Assembly (NCBI GenBank): GCA_025758065.1
Contig: CP107199.1
Span: forward strand, 62,001 to 126,000
Direction: 5' to 3'
Origin: Lachnospiraceae bacterium
GTDB taxonomy: Bacteria; Bacillota; Clostridia; Lachnospirales; Lachnospiraceae
Length of the DNA: 64,000 nt
Part shown: one piece after another, positions 43,755 to 51,517 of the stretch
Layout of the letters: each line of letters begins with the position of its first letter
Position numbering within the stretch: position 1 is the first letter of the stretch
The notes under the pieces: generated by a model
What the model was told of the DNA's origin: nothing
The model's input: the letters and a program-made list of their open reading frames with translations, nothing else
Database searches by the model: none
Position numbers and translations under genes: made by a program

Positions 43755-44060
43755 TCATCCAAAAATAAATTCCTGTAATCCACATTTCACAACTTCAATT
43801 ACTGCAACTATCCCCATACCGATATGTGGGAGTAGAACAAACACTACTGTCGTAATAATCGCTGATTTCATTGTCCAGTCCGTACTGATTCCAAACCCAA
43901 TACTCAAAACTTCTGTCACAACAGAGATTCCGGCTATCAGATAGCAGAATCCAGCAGATAACCCAACCAGGAACACCAGCACAATATTCACCGCTGCAAG
44001 TACCAGCCAAACAGGAGCTGCAATAATTCGAAATGGCAGTTTTATCATAAATCTCAACAT
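43755..44060 (-). CDS. small polytopic membrane protein
   Basis: The 101-residue protein has about three hydrophobic segments, including FRIIAAPVWLVLAAVNIVLV. The ATG at 44060 is preceded by AGGAGG; an upstream extension would run through a palindrome and is unlikely. It lies downstream of repA. Unknown function; similar small proteins accompany RepA_N-type ICE replicons. Confidence 0.55.
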   Translation of the reverse strand: MLRFMIKLPFRIIAAPVWLVLAAVNIVLVFLVGLSAGFCYLIAGISVVTEVLSIGFGISTDWTMKSAIITTVVFVLLPHIGMGIVAVIEVVKCGLQEFIFG

Positions 44061-44165
44061 AATTCTTCCTCCTACTTTGTGCCCAGTGGACACAAGGTTA
44101 TTTTAGCATATCTGCCAGATATGACTATCTCTTTTTAAACTTCGTGCCCAGTGGGCACAAAGTTC
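44061..44165. promoter_or_regulatory. palindrome cluster downstream of repA, parS or origin candidate
   Basis: Three palindromes sit in 105 bp: TTGTGCCCAGTGGACACAA (44077-44095), CATATCT-GCC-AGATATG (44107-44123) and GTGCCCA-G-TGGGCAC (44144-44158). A further copy of the GTGCCCA palindrome is at 42290-42304. With ParA, ParB and RepA encoded next door, they are good partition-site candidates. Confidence 0.6.
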
Positions 44166-45260
44166 TTACCTGTCTGGAATATCCTTCCCCCAGTACATGT
44201 CATGTCGAACTTCAGCATCATAAAACTGATTGATTGTTGCAGGAGCGTTATACAATACCGTCAGCATATACTGCCGGATATTCTTCACTTTGCTTGTACT
44301 CCTGTCAAGACTGAAAAACACATACTGGATGTGTTCATACCCGACTTTGAGCAAACGGCTCTTGACCACTTGTGTAGGCACAGCTTCCCCATTGATCTGT
44401 TGATATGTCTTTGTCGAACATATTGCATCCAGCATCAGCTCTACCAGCTCTTCTACTCGTCCAGTTCCATAGCTCTGACAAAGGATCTCATATTCGATAT
44501 TATCATGAATTAACTGTCGATACTCATTTCTCTCCTGTATCCTATCTCTCCCTTTCTCTTGTTCAGATAGATATTGATAAGATTCATTCTCACTAAATTC
44601 AGTATAATTATATTCAGTATTATTACAGTTTGTTTTTGAAACTTCTTGAAGTTTGTTTTCTAAACTTCTTGAAGTTTGTTTTTCAAACTCCTTGAAGTTT
44701 GTTTTTGAAACTTCTTGAAGTTTATTTTTCAAACTTCCTGAAGTTTGTTTTTCAAACTTCTGTGTATTTACGGGCTTTTCCGGCTCTTTTTTCGCATATT
44801 CTTCTATTTCTGTCTCTGTATTTTCTTTTCTCTCTGCTACATTTTCCGGTGTTTCTTCCGAATCAAAGATTGCTGGCTCATCTGGATATTCTGTCAGGCT
44901 GAAATTTTTCACGTAAATAACATTTGTTTTTCCAAGTCCGATTCGCCTCTTCTCAATCAATCCAATCCCTTTTTCCTGATCCAGCTCTTTTAGACAATTC
45001 ACAGCCTTATTCCTGCCACAGTTAAGCATTTCCATAATCTCTTCCACCGAAAAGAAAATATATGCCCTGTCCTCTTCATCAAACCACCGGTTCTTGATGG
45101 ACAGTGACATCCGGTCTAACATCAGTCCGTACAGCACCTTTGCTTCGCAGGAGAGATTTTTAAAATATTCACTTGTAAACAGCAGTTTGGGAATACGATA
45201 AAAACTGTACATATCGCATTCCATTCCTTGAAAATAATGGAATGTTGCTCTTATACTCAT
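44166..45260 (-). CDS. repA: RepA_N-type replication initiator with internal iterons
   Basis: The 364-residue protein has an N-terminal RepA winged-helix domain (residues about 15-105: YRIPKLLFTSEYFKNLSCEA, then YGLMLDRMSLS). A 23-residue repeat region (FEKQTSGSLKNKLQEVSKTN) and a C-terminal domain of the DUF6017 type (YEILCQSY, then VLYNAPATINQFYDAE) follow. In RepA_N plasmids the origin lies inside the gene, and here 23-bp iterons occupy 44629-44760. Together with ParA/ParB this suggests the excised ICE can replicate and partition like a plasmid. The start has GGGAGGG seven bases upstream. Confidence 0.88.
   Translation of the reverse strand: MSIRATFHYFQGMECDMYSFYRIPKLLFTSEYFKNLSCEAKVLYGLMLDRMSLSIKNRWFDEEDRAYIFFSVEEIMEMLNCGRNKAVNCLKELDQEKGIGLIEKRRIGLGKTNVIYVKNFSLTEYPDEPAIFDSEETPENVAERKENTETEIEEYAKKEPEKPVNTQKFEKQTSGSLKNKLQEVSKTNFKEFEKQTSRSLENKLQEVSKTNCNNTEYNYTEFSENESYQYLSEQEKGRDRIQERNEYRQLIHDNIEYEILCQSYGTGRVEELVELMLDAICSTKTYQQINGEAVPTQVVKSRLLKVGYEHIQYVFFSLDRSTSKVKNIRQYMLTVLYNAPATINQFYDAEVRHDMYWGKDIPDR
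44629..44760. repeat. 23-bp iterons within repA
   Basis: Units begin at exactly 23-bp intervals: 44629, 44652, 44675, 44698, 44721 and a partial unit at 44744. Each contains AAACTTCTTGAAGTTT or a close variant, itself nearly palindromic. Because 23 is not a multiple of three, the protein repeat is 23 residues long. The regular two-turn spacing is typical of initiator-binding iterons. Confidence 0.85.
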
Positions 45261-45284
45261 GACACATCCCTCCCTTCGTACTTA

Positions 45285-46151
45285 TCAATGATTCTGATTG
45301 CTCCATTCCTCCAAAAGCTGACATATAACAGTCCGTATCTTCTGTTCATCATACTCTGGAGGAAAATACTTCTTAATTTCATCCTGTTTTAATGTTACCG
45401 TTGTTTTCTTTTTACGCTCTCCTATAACCAGGAGCCGCACAATCTCTTTTGTCAGCGTTTTTTCTTCTCGATGTTGCCTTATTTTTTTTGCCTGTTCCAG
45501 ACTTGGATATTTTCCGGTACTCTCATGCACTTCCTCCACCATCTCCTGTTCTGGAACCGTAAGGTAGGAAAGCTCTACACCTACCTGCAATCCGATCACA
45601 TCACGATCTACTGCGTTTAATAGGTCATTCATCAGATAAGTAAGCCGGATATAGCGATACACCTGCCTTGCACTGTCATTTGCGTTCTTTCCAATGTCTT
45701 TCGCACTGATACCGCCTGATGTTCCCTGATGATTCATTGCTTCCATCTTCATACGGTAAGCAAATGCCTTTTCACTTGGGAGTATATTAGGTCTCTGCAG
45801 ATTGCTGTCTACCATCGCACGGACAGCTGTATCTTGATCCATATTTCTGATAATAACCGGAACCTCTTTAAGACCAGCAAGTTGTGCCGCATGTCTCCTT
45901 CTGTGACCGGCGATGATTTCATATTCACCATCACCCAGCGGTCGTACCAGTAATGCTGTAAGAATTCCCTCTTCTTTCACACTTTCCACCAGTTCCGCCA
46001 TTGCCTCATCATCATTTACTTGAAATGGATGGTTCTCGAAAGAATGTAAATGCTCAAGTGAAACCTGCTGGATATCGTTCGTTTCTTCTCCTCCTCCAAG
46101 TAATTCATCATAAGATGTCAGTTTTATCTTCGATGCACTTCTACCTTTCAT
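45285..46151 (-). CDS. parB: ParB/Spo0J-like partition protein
   Basis: The 288-residue protein has the ParB N-terminal domain with GHRRRHAAQLAGL (the CTPase/nuclease signature) and PVIIRNMDQDTAVRAMVDSN, a central HTH (ISAKDIGKNANDSARQVYRY) and a variable C-terminus. It should bind parS and work with the ParA encoded just upstream, whose gene end it overlaps by 11 bp. AGGAGG precedes the ATG. Candidate sites are the GTGCCCA palindromes near repA. Confidence 0.9.
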   Translation of the reverse strand: MKGRSASKIKLTSYDELLGGGEETNDIQQVSLEHLHSFENHPFQVNDDEAMAELVESVKEEGILTALLVRPLGDGEYEIIAGHRRRHAAQLAGLKEVPVIIRNMDQDTAVRAMVDSNLQRPNILPSEKAFAYRMKMEAMNHQGTSGGISAKDIGKNANDSARQVYRYIRLTYLMNDLLNAVDRDVIGLQVGVELSYLTVPEQEMVEEVHESTGKYPSLEQAKKIRQHREEKTLTKEIVRLLVIGERKKKTTVTLKQDEIKKYFPPEYDEQKIRTVICQLLEEWSNQNH

Positions 46152-46947
46152 CCAAAAGCACCTCCTGTGTCATCTGCCAATATGCAGCCGCTACTTTTCC
46201 TTTTGGATCATGCTCAAATATGCTGATTCCTTCCGCACTGATTTCAGCTGCTCGTACTGAAAATGGAATACTCTGTGGAAAAATCTTAATCTGGTTTCCA
46301 TATGTATCAAAAATCAGATCAGATATATCTCTTGCATAGTTCGTTCGGTTATCCACCATTGTGATCAATATACCTCCAATTTTCAGTTGTTTGTTAAGCT
46401 GTCTTCGCACCTTTCCTATCGTCCGTATCAGCTGTTCTAGACCCTTTACAGGAAGATAAGCCGCCTGGACAGGTATAATAACTGCATCGACACTGGCAAG
46501 TGCATTGATCGTCAGCATTCCAAGTGATGGCATACAGTCAATCAATATATAGTCGTATTCTTCTCTCATTCTTTCTATATATTGTTTTAAGACAAGTTCC
46601 CTGCTCATAATATTTACAAGTGAAACTTCCATTCCAGAGAGTTCGATGTTTGCCGGAATCAAATCAATTCCTTCCTGGTGATGTAAAATTCCCAGTGTAT
46701 TTTCAAATAGTTCATCTTCTACAATCTTTGTCAGAATAGTAGCCAGTGTGATTGGTAATTCATCTGGGTTATGATACCCAAGACTTGCTGTCATACTTCC
46801 CTGCGGATCATTGTCAATCACAAGCACTTTCTTCCCTGCTTTTGCAAGTCCGACTGCCAGATTCACGCAACTTGTTGTCTTGCCAACCCCGCCTTTTTGT
46901 GAACACAATGCCAGCACTTTACAATCCTTCATTACTTTCTCTTCCAT
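46141..46947 (-). CDS. parA: ParA-type partition ATPase
   Basis: The 268-residue protein has the deviant Walker A motif SQKGGVGKTTSCVNL and Walker A' VIDNDPQGS, followed by YILIDCMPSLGMLTINAL, the standard ParA/Soj pattern. It provides the motor for segregating the excised replicating ICE. The gene overlaps the MobC-like gene upstream by 29 bp and parB downstream by 11 bp, so the three form one operon. Confidence 0.92.
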   Translation of the reverse strand: MEEKVMKDCKVLALCSQKGGVGKTTSCVNLAVGLAKAGKKVLVIDNDPQGSMTASLGYHNPDELPITLATILTKIVEDELFENTLGILHHQEGIDLIPANIELSGMEVSLVNIMSRELVLKQYIERMREEYDYILIDCMPSLGMLTINALASVDAVIIPVQAAYLPVKGLEQLIRTIGKVRRQLNKQLKIGGILITMVDNRTNYARDISDLIFDTYGNQIKIFPQSIPFSVRAAEISAEGISIFEHDPKGKVAAAYWQMTQEVLLDER

Positions 46948-47311
46948 CCTTTTTATCCTCCCATAAATAACTTGAACCTTTCAGCATCCATAATGCTGCT
47001 TCCAAAAATGCAAGATACCGTTCTGTCATACTATCAAGAACCGGTTCTGAAATAACTGGTTTTTCAGACTTCAAATCTTTTGCCACATCCTCCAAAACCA
47101 AACTCATTTCCTTCATTTCTGACCGGATAATCTCAATTGTTTCTTTCTTTCCAACAACACATACATGATTGTAAATGCATGATCGGACGATATAATCCTG
47201 TTTTTTCATTCCGCTCACTTTCACTCGTTCTTCAATTGTTGCTTTTTCATAAGAATTCACCCGAAAAGAAATGGTCGTTGTGTTGTGTTTTCCATGTCTG
47301 TCACCAGCCAT
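46919..47311 (-). CDS. MobC-like ribbon-helix-helix protein
   Basis: The 130-residue protein has an N-terminal ribbon-helix-helix pattern (TTTISFRVNSYEKATIEERV, then MKKQDYIVRSCIYN), as in MobC and other relaxosome accessory proteins, followed by a helical C-terminus. It might bind oriT, but no relaxase is encoded near it. Another possibility is an RHH regulator of the par operon. AGGAGG precedes the ATG and overlaps the integrase 3' end. Confidence 0.7.
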   Translation of the reverse strand: MAGDRHGKHNTTTISFRVNSYEKATIEERVKVSGMKKQDYIVRSCIYNHVCVVGKKETIEIIRSEMKEMSLVLEDVAKDLKSEKPVISEPVLDSMTERYLAFLEAALWMLKGSSYLWEDKKDGRESNEGL

Positions 47312-47314
47312 CGC

Positions 47315-48394
47315 TTATTCCTCCTCTTCCTCATGTTTCTTATCTAGCAAACCTGCTAATTTACTCTGTGTAGACGGATACAGATGTGAATAAGTGTTCA
47401 ACGTGGTTTCCACCTTTTCATGTCCAAGGCGTTCTGCAATCTCCAATGGAGCCACCCCCATATCAACCAGCATACTGGCATGGGAATGGCGGAGATCATG
47501 AAGTCGTATCCGCTTTACACCAGACCGCTCGATTCCGGTAGCCATACAATGTTCCATATGCGATTTGGTAAACCGAAAAAGTCTTTCCTTTTTCATAATT
47601 CCATACAAATGACTGCAATACTCCCGAAATTCCTCTGCAAGAAAATCCGGCATCGTAATCACACGGATACTCTTTGGAGTTTTCGGCTGCGTGATCATAT
47701 CCTTTCCTTTCAGTCTCTGATAAGATTTATTGATTGATATGGTTTTCTCTTCAAGATTGATGTCATTATAAGTAAGTGCAAGCAATTCACCGATACGCAT
47801 TCCGGTCCAGTACAACAAAAGAAACGCCATTCTTGTCTCCGGCTTATCACTTACTGTCTCCAGAAAAGCATTGAACTCTTCCTGCATCCAGAAGTCCTTC
47901 GGTTCTCCTTTACTCTTGCCAATCGCTCCTGCCTTCCTGCAGGGATTATCCTGCAGGTTATAATACCGCATTGCATAATTGAAGATTGCAGTCAGCTGGC
48001 AGTTCACTGTTTTCAGATAAGTAGGAGAATATCCTTTTCCATTCTTATCCTTATACGTCAGCAACTCATTCTGCCATGCACGGACGTCTGCCACCGTAAT
48101 TTCACTGAGAATCTTCTTTTCAAAATAAGGCTTGATTTTCAGGTCAATAATATATCGCTTCGTGTACATAGTGTTTTCTCTGAGACGGACATCCATATCT
48201 TTGTAATAAATCTCCAGAAAATTTCCAAATTCAATATCCACACCCTGGCTCTGCTGTTGCAGGAAATCTCTTTCCCATTCCTTAGCTTCACCCTTGGTCC
48301 TGAATCCTCTTTTCTGTTTTCTTTTCCGATTTCCCTGCCAGTCTTTGTAATAGACCTGTACTTTCCAGTTTTTTCCTTCTTTGTAAACCCCCAT
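47315..48394 (-). CDS. int: tyrosine recombinase/integrase of the ICE
   Basis: The 359-residue integrase has an N-terminal AP2-like arm-binding domain (WKVQVYYKDWQGNRKRKQKR), a SAM-like core-binding domain and a catalytic domain. The catalytic residues are visible: R in TGMRIGELLAL, HxLR-type in LHDLRHSHASM and Y in NTYSHLYP. Its place beside the guaA 3' end fits elements that use guaA as the attachment site. It follows the excisionase-like genes by 2 bp. Confidence 0.93.
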   Translation of the reverse strand: MGVYKEGKNWKVQVYYKDWQGNRKRKQKRGFRTKGEAKEWERDFLQQQSQGVDIEFGNFLEIYYKDMDVRLRENTMYTKRYIIDLKIKPYFEKKILSEITVADVRAWQNELLTYKDKNGKGYSPTYLKTVNCQLTAIFNYAMRYYNLQDNPCRKAGAIGKSKGEPKDFWMQEEFNAFLETVSDKPETRMAFLLLYWTGMRIGELLALTYNDINLEEKTISINKSYQRLKGKDMITQPKTPKSIRVITMPDFLAEEFREYCSHLYGIMKKERLFRFTKSHMEHCMATGIERSGVKRIRLHDLRHSHASMLVDMGVAPLEIAERLGHEKVETTLNTYSHLYPSTQSKLAGLLDKKHEEEEE

Positions 48395-48396
48395 TG

Positions 48397-48594
48397 CTAA
48401 TCCTCGACTTTCATGCCATAAATCTTTTCTGCCAGGAATTTCGTAGAGATTTTTCCAGATACTACAATATAGCCTTTTGCCTTCAATTCTTTGTTGTATT
48501 CTCGCATCAGACTATATGCATAAGTTTTTGAAACTCCAAGAATTGCACACACATCATCCACATCCATATACATTTTTTCCTGCATCATACTCAT
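48397..48594 (-). CDS. excisionase-like HTH protein 1
   Basis: The 65-residue protein has a short winged-helix fold (MDVDDVCAILGVSKTYAYSL) and the tail motif SGKISTKFLAEKIYG. It belongs to the DUF6462-like/excisionase type. It is the gene immediately before the integrase and probably a directionality factor or its regulator. Its start overlaps the stop of the next paralogue by 4 bp. AAGGAGG lies upstream. Confidence 0.75.
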   Translation of the reverse strand: MSMMQEKMYMDVDDVCAILGVSKTYAYSLMREYNKELKAKGYIVVSGKISTKFLAEKIYGMKVED

Positions 48595-48809
48595 ACCGCT
48601 TTATCCTCCTTCAAATACTGCTCAACATGTTCCAGACCATAGATCTTGTCCTCTACATAGCGGGTTGGCACCCGACCGAGAATCACATAATAGTTCTTGC
48701 TTGCCAGATCGGCATTCATTCTTTCCACTACCCGGTAAGCAAACGAAACTGATAATCCAAAGAGTTCTGCAATGTCTTCCACTGATAAATACATTTTTCT
48801 CTTACGCAT
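48591..48809 (-). CDS. excisionase-like HTH protein 2
   Basis: The 72-residue protein resembles its two neighbours: MYLSVEDIAELFGLSVSFAY, then LGRVPTRYVEDKIYG. The ATG at 48809 is chosen because GGAAAGGA lies eight bases upstream. It overlaps the genes on both sides, indicating translational coupling through the triplet. A DNA-binding role in excision or operon control is inferred. Confidence 0.75.
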   Translation of the reverse strand: MRKRKMYLSVEDIAELFGLSVSFAYRVVERMNADLASKNYYVILGRVPTRYVEDKIYGLEHVEQYLKEDKAV

Positions 48810-49029
48810 GAAACCATTCCTTTCCCTCTTCCTGTGGAATCTCACAAGTATCTTCTACTCCGTAGAAACGCTTCACAAAATACTTTGTCGGAACTTTTCC
48901 TCTAAGCGTCAGGTAGCCCTGTTCTTCCAGTTCCTTGTTCAGATTTCCGATGATTTCATAAGCCGATGTCTGTTTTACTTCCAGAAGTTCACATATATCG
49001 GCTGCCTTTAAAAATAATTTATTCTGCAT
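48802..49029 (-). CDS. excisionase-like HTH protein 3
   Basis: The 75-residue protein is the first gene of the int operon: MQNKLFLKAADICELLEVKQ, then RGKVPTKYFVKRFYG. It is paralogous to the next two genes. AGGAGG lies before the ATG. The promoter region at 49066-49124 shares a block with the ssb region. Confidence 0.75.
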   Translation of the reverse strand: MQNKLFLKAADICELLEVKQTSAYEIIGNLNKELEEQGYLTLRGKVPTKYFVKRFYGVEDTCEIPQEEGKEWFHA

Positions 49030-49065
49030 AATCAGTACCTCCTCTGTTTTGAATATTTATCTCTT

Positions 49066-49124
49066 CATATACTCTGTACTGGCAGATGCAAAATCGGACA
49101 TCATTTTCCGAAATTTATCAAATT
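49066..49124 (-). promoter_or_regulatory. conserved promoter/operator block, copy 2, before xis/int operon
   Basis: This is the partner of 42155-42213 (about 48/59 identical). On the minus strand it contains ATGTCCGATTTTGC and ACAGAGTATATG, the latter providing a plausible -10 region ahead of the first excisionase-like gene. Confidence 0.6.
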
Positions 49125-49230
49125 TTCTTGTTTTTTAATTCTCCATCAGTGTGATTACTGTGTCATGGAGTTTAAGCTCATCGAAAGTAAAGAACCTTTC
49201 TGTGGTATCTGTTTTCTAAATGCAGGCAAC

Positions 49231-49280
49231 AAAAAAACAGTCTGCCTTGACGAAAATCACTTCAATCAAAACAAACTGTT
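49231..49280 (-). terminator. terminator between guaA and the ICE int operon
   Basis: CAGTTTG and CAGACTG (minus strand, 49278-49272 and 49244-49238) pair across an AT-rich loop that has its own short stem, followed by seven T. It should stop transcription entering the ICE from guaA. Confidence 0.65.
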
Positions 49281-49378
49281 CTTCATATTTACTCTAATTT
49301 TATTTTATGAGAATAACCGATTTCACGAAATTTGCAGGTGAATCTGGAATATAAACAAGAGAAAAAAATAATTTTTAA

Positions 49379-49455
49379 ACTCCATTTGCACTCCATTTGG
49401 TCTTTTCGACACCCCGCAAAGCCTTTATTTATGGGCTTTTCCGCGATTTTTCAAG
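49379..49455. other. putative ICE right end / attR region next to guaA
   Basis: Between the ICE genes and the guaA stop lie two direct repeats, ACTCCATTTGC (49379) and ACTCCATTTGG (49390), possible integrase arm sites. A hairpin AAAGCC/GGCTTT (49418-49440 region) follows. The chromosome-element junction should be at or just inside the guaA stop. No second copy of the guaA 3' end was seen, so the core sequence cannot be fixed. Confidence 0.45.
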
Positions 49456-51000
49456 CTACTCAAACTCAATCGTTGCCGGTGGCTTACCAGTGCAATCATA
49501 CAATACTCTGTTTACATGCTTCACTTCATTAACAATTCTGCTTGCTACTTTTCCAAGTACTTCCCACGGGATCTCTGCTGCTTCTGCAGTCATGAAATCA
49601 ATGGTGTTTACGGCTCTTAATGCGATGGCATAGTCATAAGTTCTTTCGTCACCCATAACACCTACGGAACGCATATTTGTCAATGCTGCGAAATACTGGC
49701 CAATACTGCGGTCAAGTCCTGCATTTGCAATCTCTTCGCGGTAGATAGCATCTGCTTCCTGTACCATCTTTACTTTTTCAGCAGTTACTTCACCAATGAT
49801 ACGGATTCCAAGACCCGGACCTGGGAATGGCTGACGGTATACCAGTTTTTCCGGAATACCAAGCTCTAAACCAGCTTTACGTACTTCGTCCTTGAACAGA
49901 TTACGGAGAGGCTCGATGATCTCCTTAAAATCTACATAGTCAGGAAGTCCTCCTACATTGTGGTGGGACTTGATCACTGCAGATTCGCCTCCCAGACCGC
50001 TCTCTACAACGTCCGGATAAATGGTTCCCTGTACCAGGAAGTCTACAGCACCGATCTTCTTTGCTTCTTCCTCAAATACACGGATAAATTCTTCGCCAAT
50101 GATCTTACGTTTTCTTTCTGGCTCTTCCACACCTGCTAATTTGCTATAAAAACGATCCTGGGCATTAACACGGATAAAGTTTAAATTATATGGGCCGTTT
50201 GGTCCGAATACCTCTTCTACTTCATCACCCTCGTTTTTACGCAGAAGACCATGATCTACAAATACACAGGTCAGCTGATCACCAACTGCTTTTGCCAGCA
50301 TAACAGCTGCTACAGAAGAGTCTACTCCACCAGACAGTGCACACAGCACTTTTCCGTTTCCAACTTTCTCCCGTATAGTTTTGATGGTATTTTCAACAAA
50401 AGCATCCATCTTCCAGTCGCCTGCACAGCCACAGACATTGTATACAAAGTTGGACAGCATCTTGGTTCCTTCTACAGTATGAAGCACTTCCGGATGATAC
50501 TGGATCGCATACAAGTTCTTCTCTTCCCATTCAACAGCTGCTACCGGACAGTTATCTGTGTGGGCAATGATCTTAAATCCAGGAGCTTCTTTTTCGATGT
50601 AATCGTTGTGGCTCATCCAGCAGATCGTCTTTTCAGATACGTTCTTAAATAACTTGCTGTTGTTGTCTACGGTTACTTCGATCTTTCCGTACTCACGAAC
50701 AGGTGCCTTGCATACATGACCACCCAGTAAATGCATCATCAGCTGTGCGCCATAGCACAGGCCCAGTACCGGGATTCCCAGTTCAAACAGTTCTTTGCTA
50801 CAGGTAGCAGCACCTTCTTCATATACACTGTTTGGTCCTCCGGTTAAAATGATGCCCTTTGGATTCATTTCTTTGATCTTTTCAATATCAGTTCTGTAAG
50901 AATAGATCTCACAATAAACATTGCACTCACGTACACGGCGGGCAACCAGCTGATTGTACTGACCGCCAAAGTCGATCACAATAATCTTCTCTCTGTTCAC
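49456..51000 (-). CDS. guaA: GMP synthase (glutamine-hydrolysing)
   Basis: The 514-residue enzyme converts XMP, glutamine and ATP to GMP. The N-terminal class I glutamine amidotransferase has GLCYGAQLM (catalytic Cys) and HPEV. The ATP pyrophosphatase domain has the P-loop ALSGGVDSSV, and the C-terminal dimerisation domain ends with CTGKPPATIEFE. The start is GTG with GGAGGA upstream. The 3' end is the apparent ICE integration site; the reading frame ends normally, so the gene should remain functional. Confidence 0.95.
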   Translation of the reverse strand: MNREKIIVIDFGGQYNQLVARRVRECNVYCEIYSYRTDIEKIKEMNPKGIILTGGPNSVYEEGAATCSKELFELGIPVLGLCYGAQLMMHLLGGHVCKAPVREYGKIEVTVDNNSKLFKNVSEKTICWMSHNDYIEKEAPGFKIIAHTDNCPVAAVEWEEKNLYAIQYHPEVLHTVEGTKMLSNFVYNVCGCAGDWKMDAFVENTIKTIREKVGNGKVLCALSGGVDSSVAAVMLAKAVGDQLTCVFVDHGLLRKNEGDEVEEVFGPNGPYNLNFIRVNAQDRFYSKLAGVEEPERKRKIIGEEFIRVFEEEAKKIGAVDFLVQGTIYPDVVESGLGGESAVIKSHHNVGGLPDYVDFKEIIEPLRNLFKDEVRKAGLELGIPEKLVYRQPFPGPGLGIRIIGEVTAEKVKMVQEADAIYREEIANAGLDRSIGQYFAALTNMRSVGVMGDERTYDYAIALRAVNTIDFMTAEAAEIPWEVLGKVASRIVNEVKHVNRVLYDCTGKPPATIEFE

Positions 51001-51517
51001 GAGTCTTCCTCCTAATTTTTGTATGATAAAACGATGATCCAACCGTTTCATCTTCATATATCTCGTTTCATTATACCTAAAATAATTTCACTATACAAGT
51101 AGATTCCCTAAAATCCTTATGGTTTTCCTATTACTCTTTCATTTTTCACAATTTATATTATTTTTCGCCATAAAAAAACAGCATTTTTCTCATAGCATTT
51201 TCTTCTTTTTTCCTGTTTTTTTCATATTTGTTAATTACATAACATTTTTCTTTAAAATAAACGGCAAAGTCTTTCCGCTTTTTTCTCATTATACATCTTT
51301 TCCGGAAACTTTATTCCATAAAATCGCCCAAAAATCATCCTTACTTTTTTGTACATTGTTAATAAAATTACGTACAAAACTCTCGTTTTATCTTTGTATG
51401 TTTTACACATTGCACAATTTTTACTCTTTTTTATATAATGAATCTGCCAAATAAAAAGCGTTCTATATTTAATCTAAAACAGGTCACACCTGCTATAAAA
51501 CACAGGAGGTTTTAATT
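51001..51517. other. 517-bp AT-rich intergenic region between guaA and oxidase gene
   Basis: The divergent genes guaA and the oxidase share this region. It is T-rich, with no credible gene. A rightward promoter, TTGCAC (51410-51415), 18-nt spacer and TATAAT (51434-51439), precedes the oxidase. I found no purine riboswitch signature on the guaA side. Confidence 0.6.

Noticed and set aside
44629..44760. CRISPR-like regular repeats
   Set aside because: Units are contiguous without spacers and lie in frame within repA; iterons explain them.
51119..51454. 111-codon plus-strand frame upstream of the oxidase gene
   Set aside because: Phe/Leu-rich translation of T-rich DNA that overlaps the oxidase promoter; no ribosome site.
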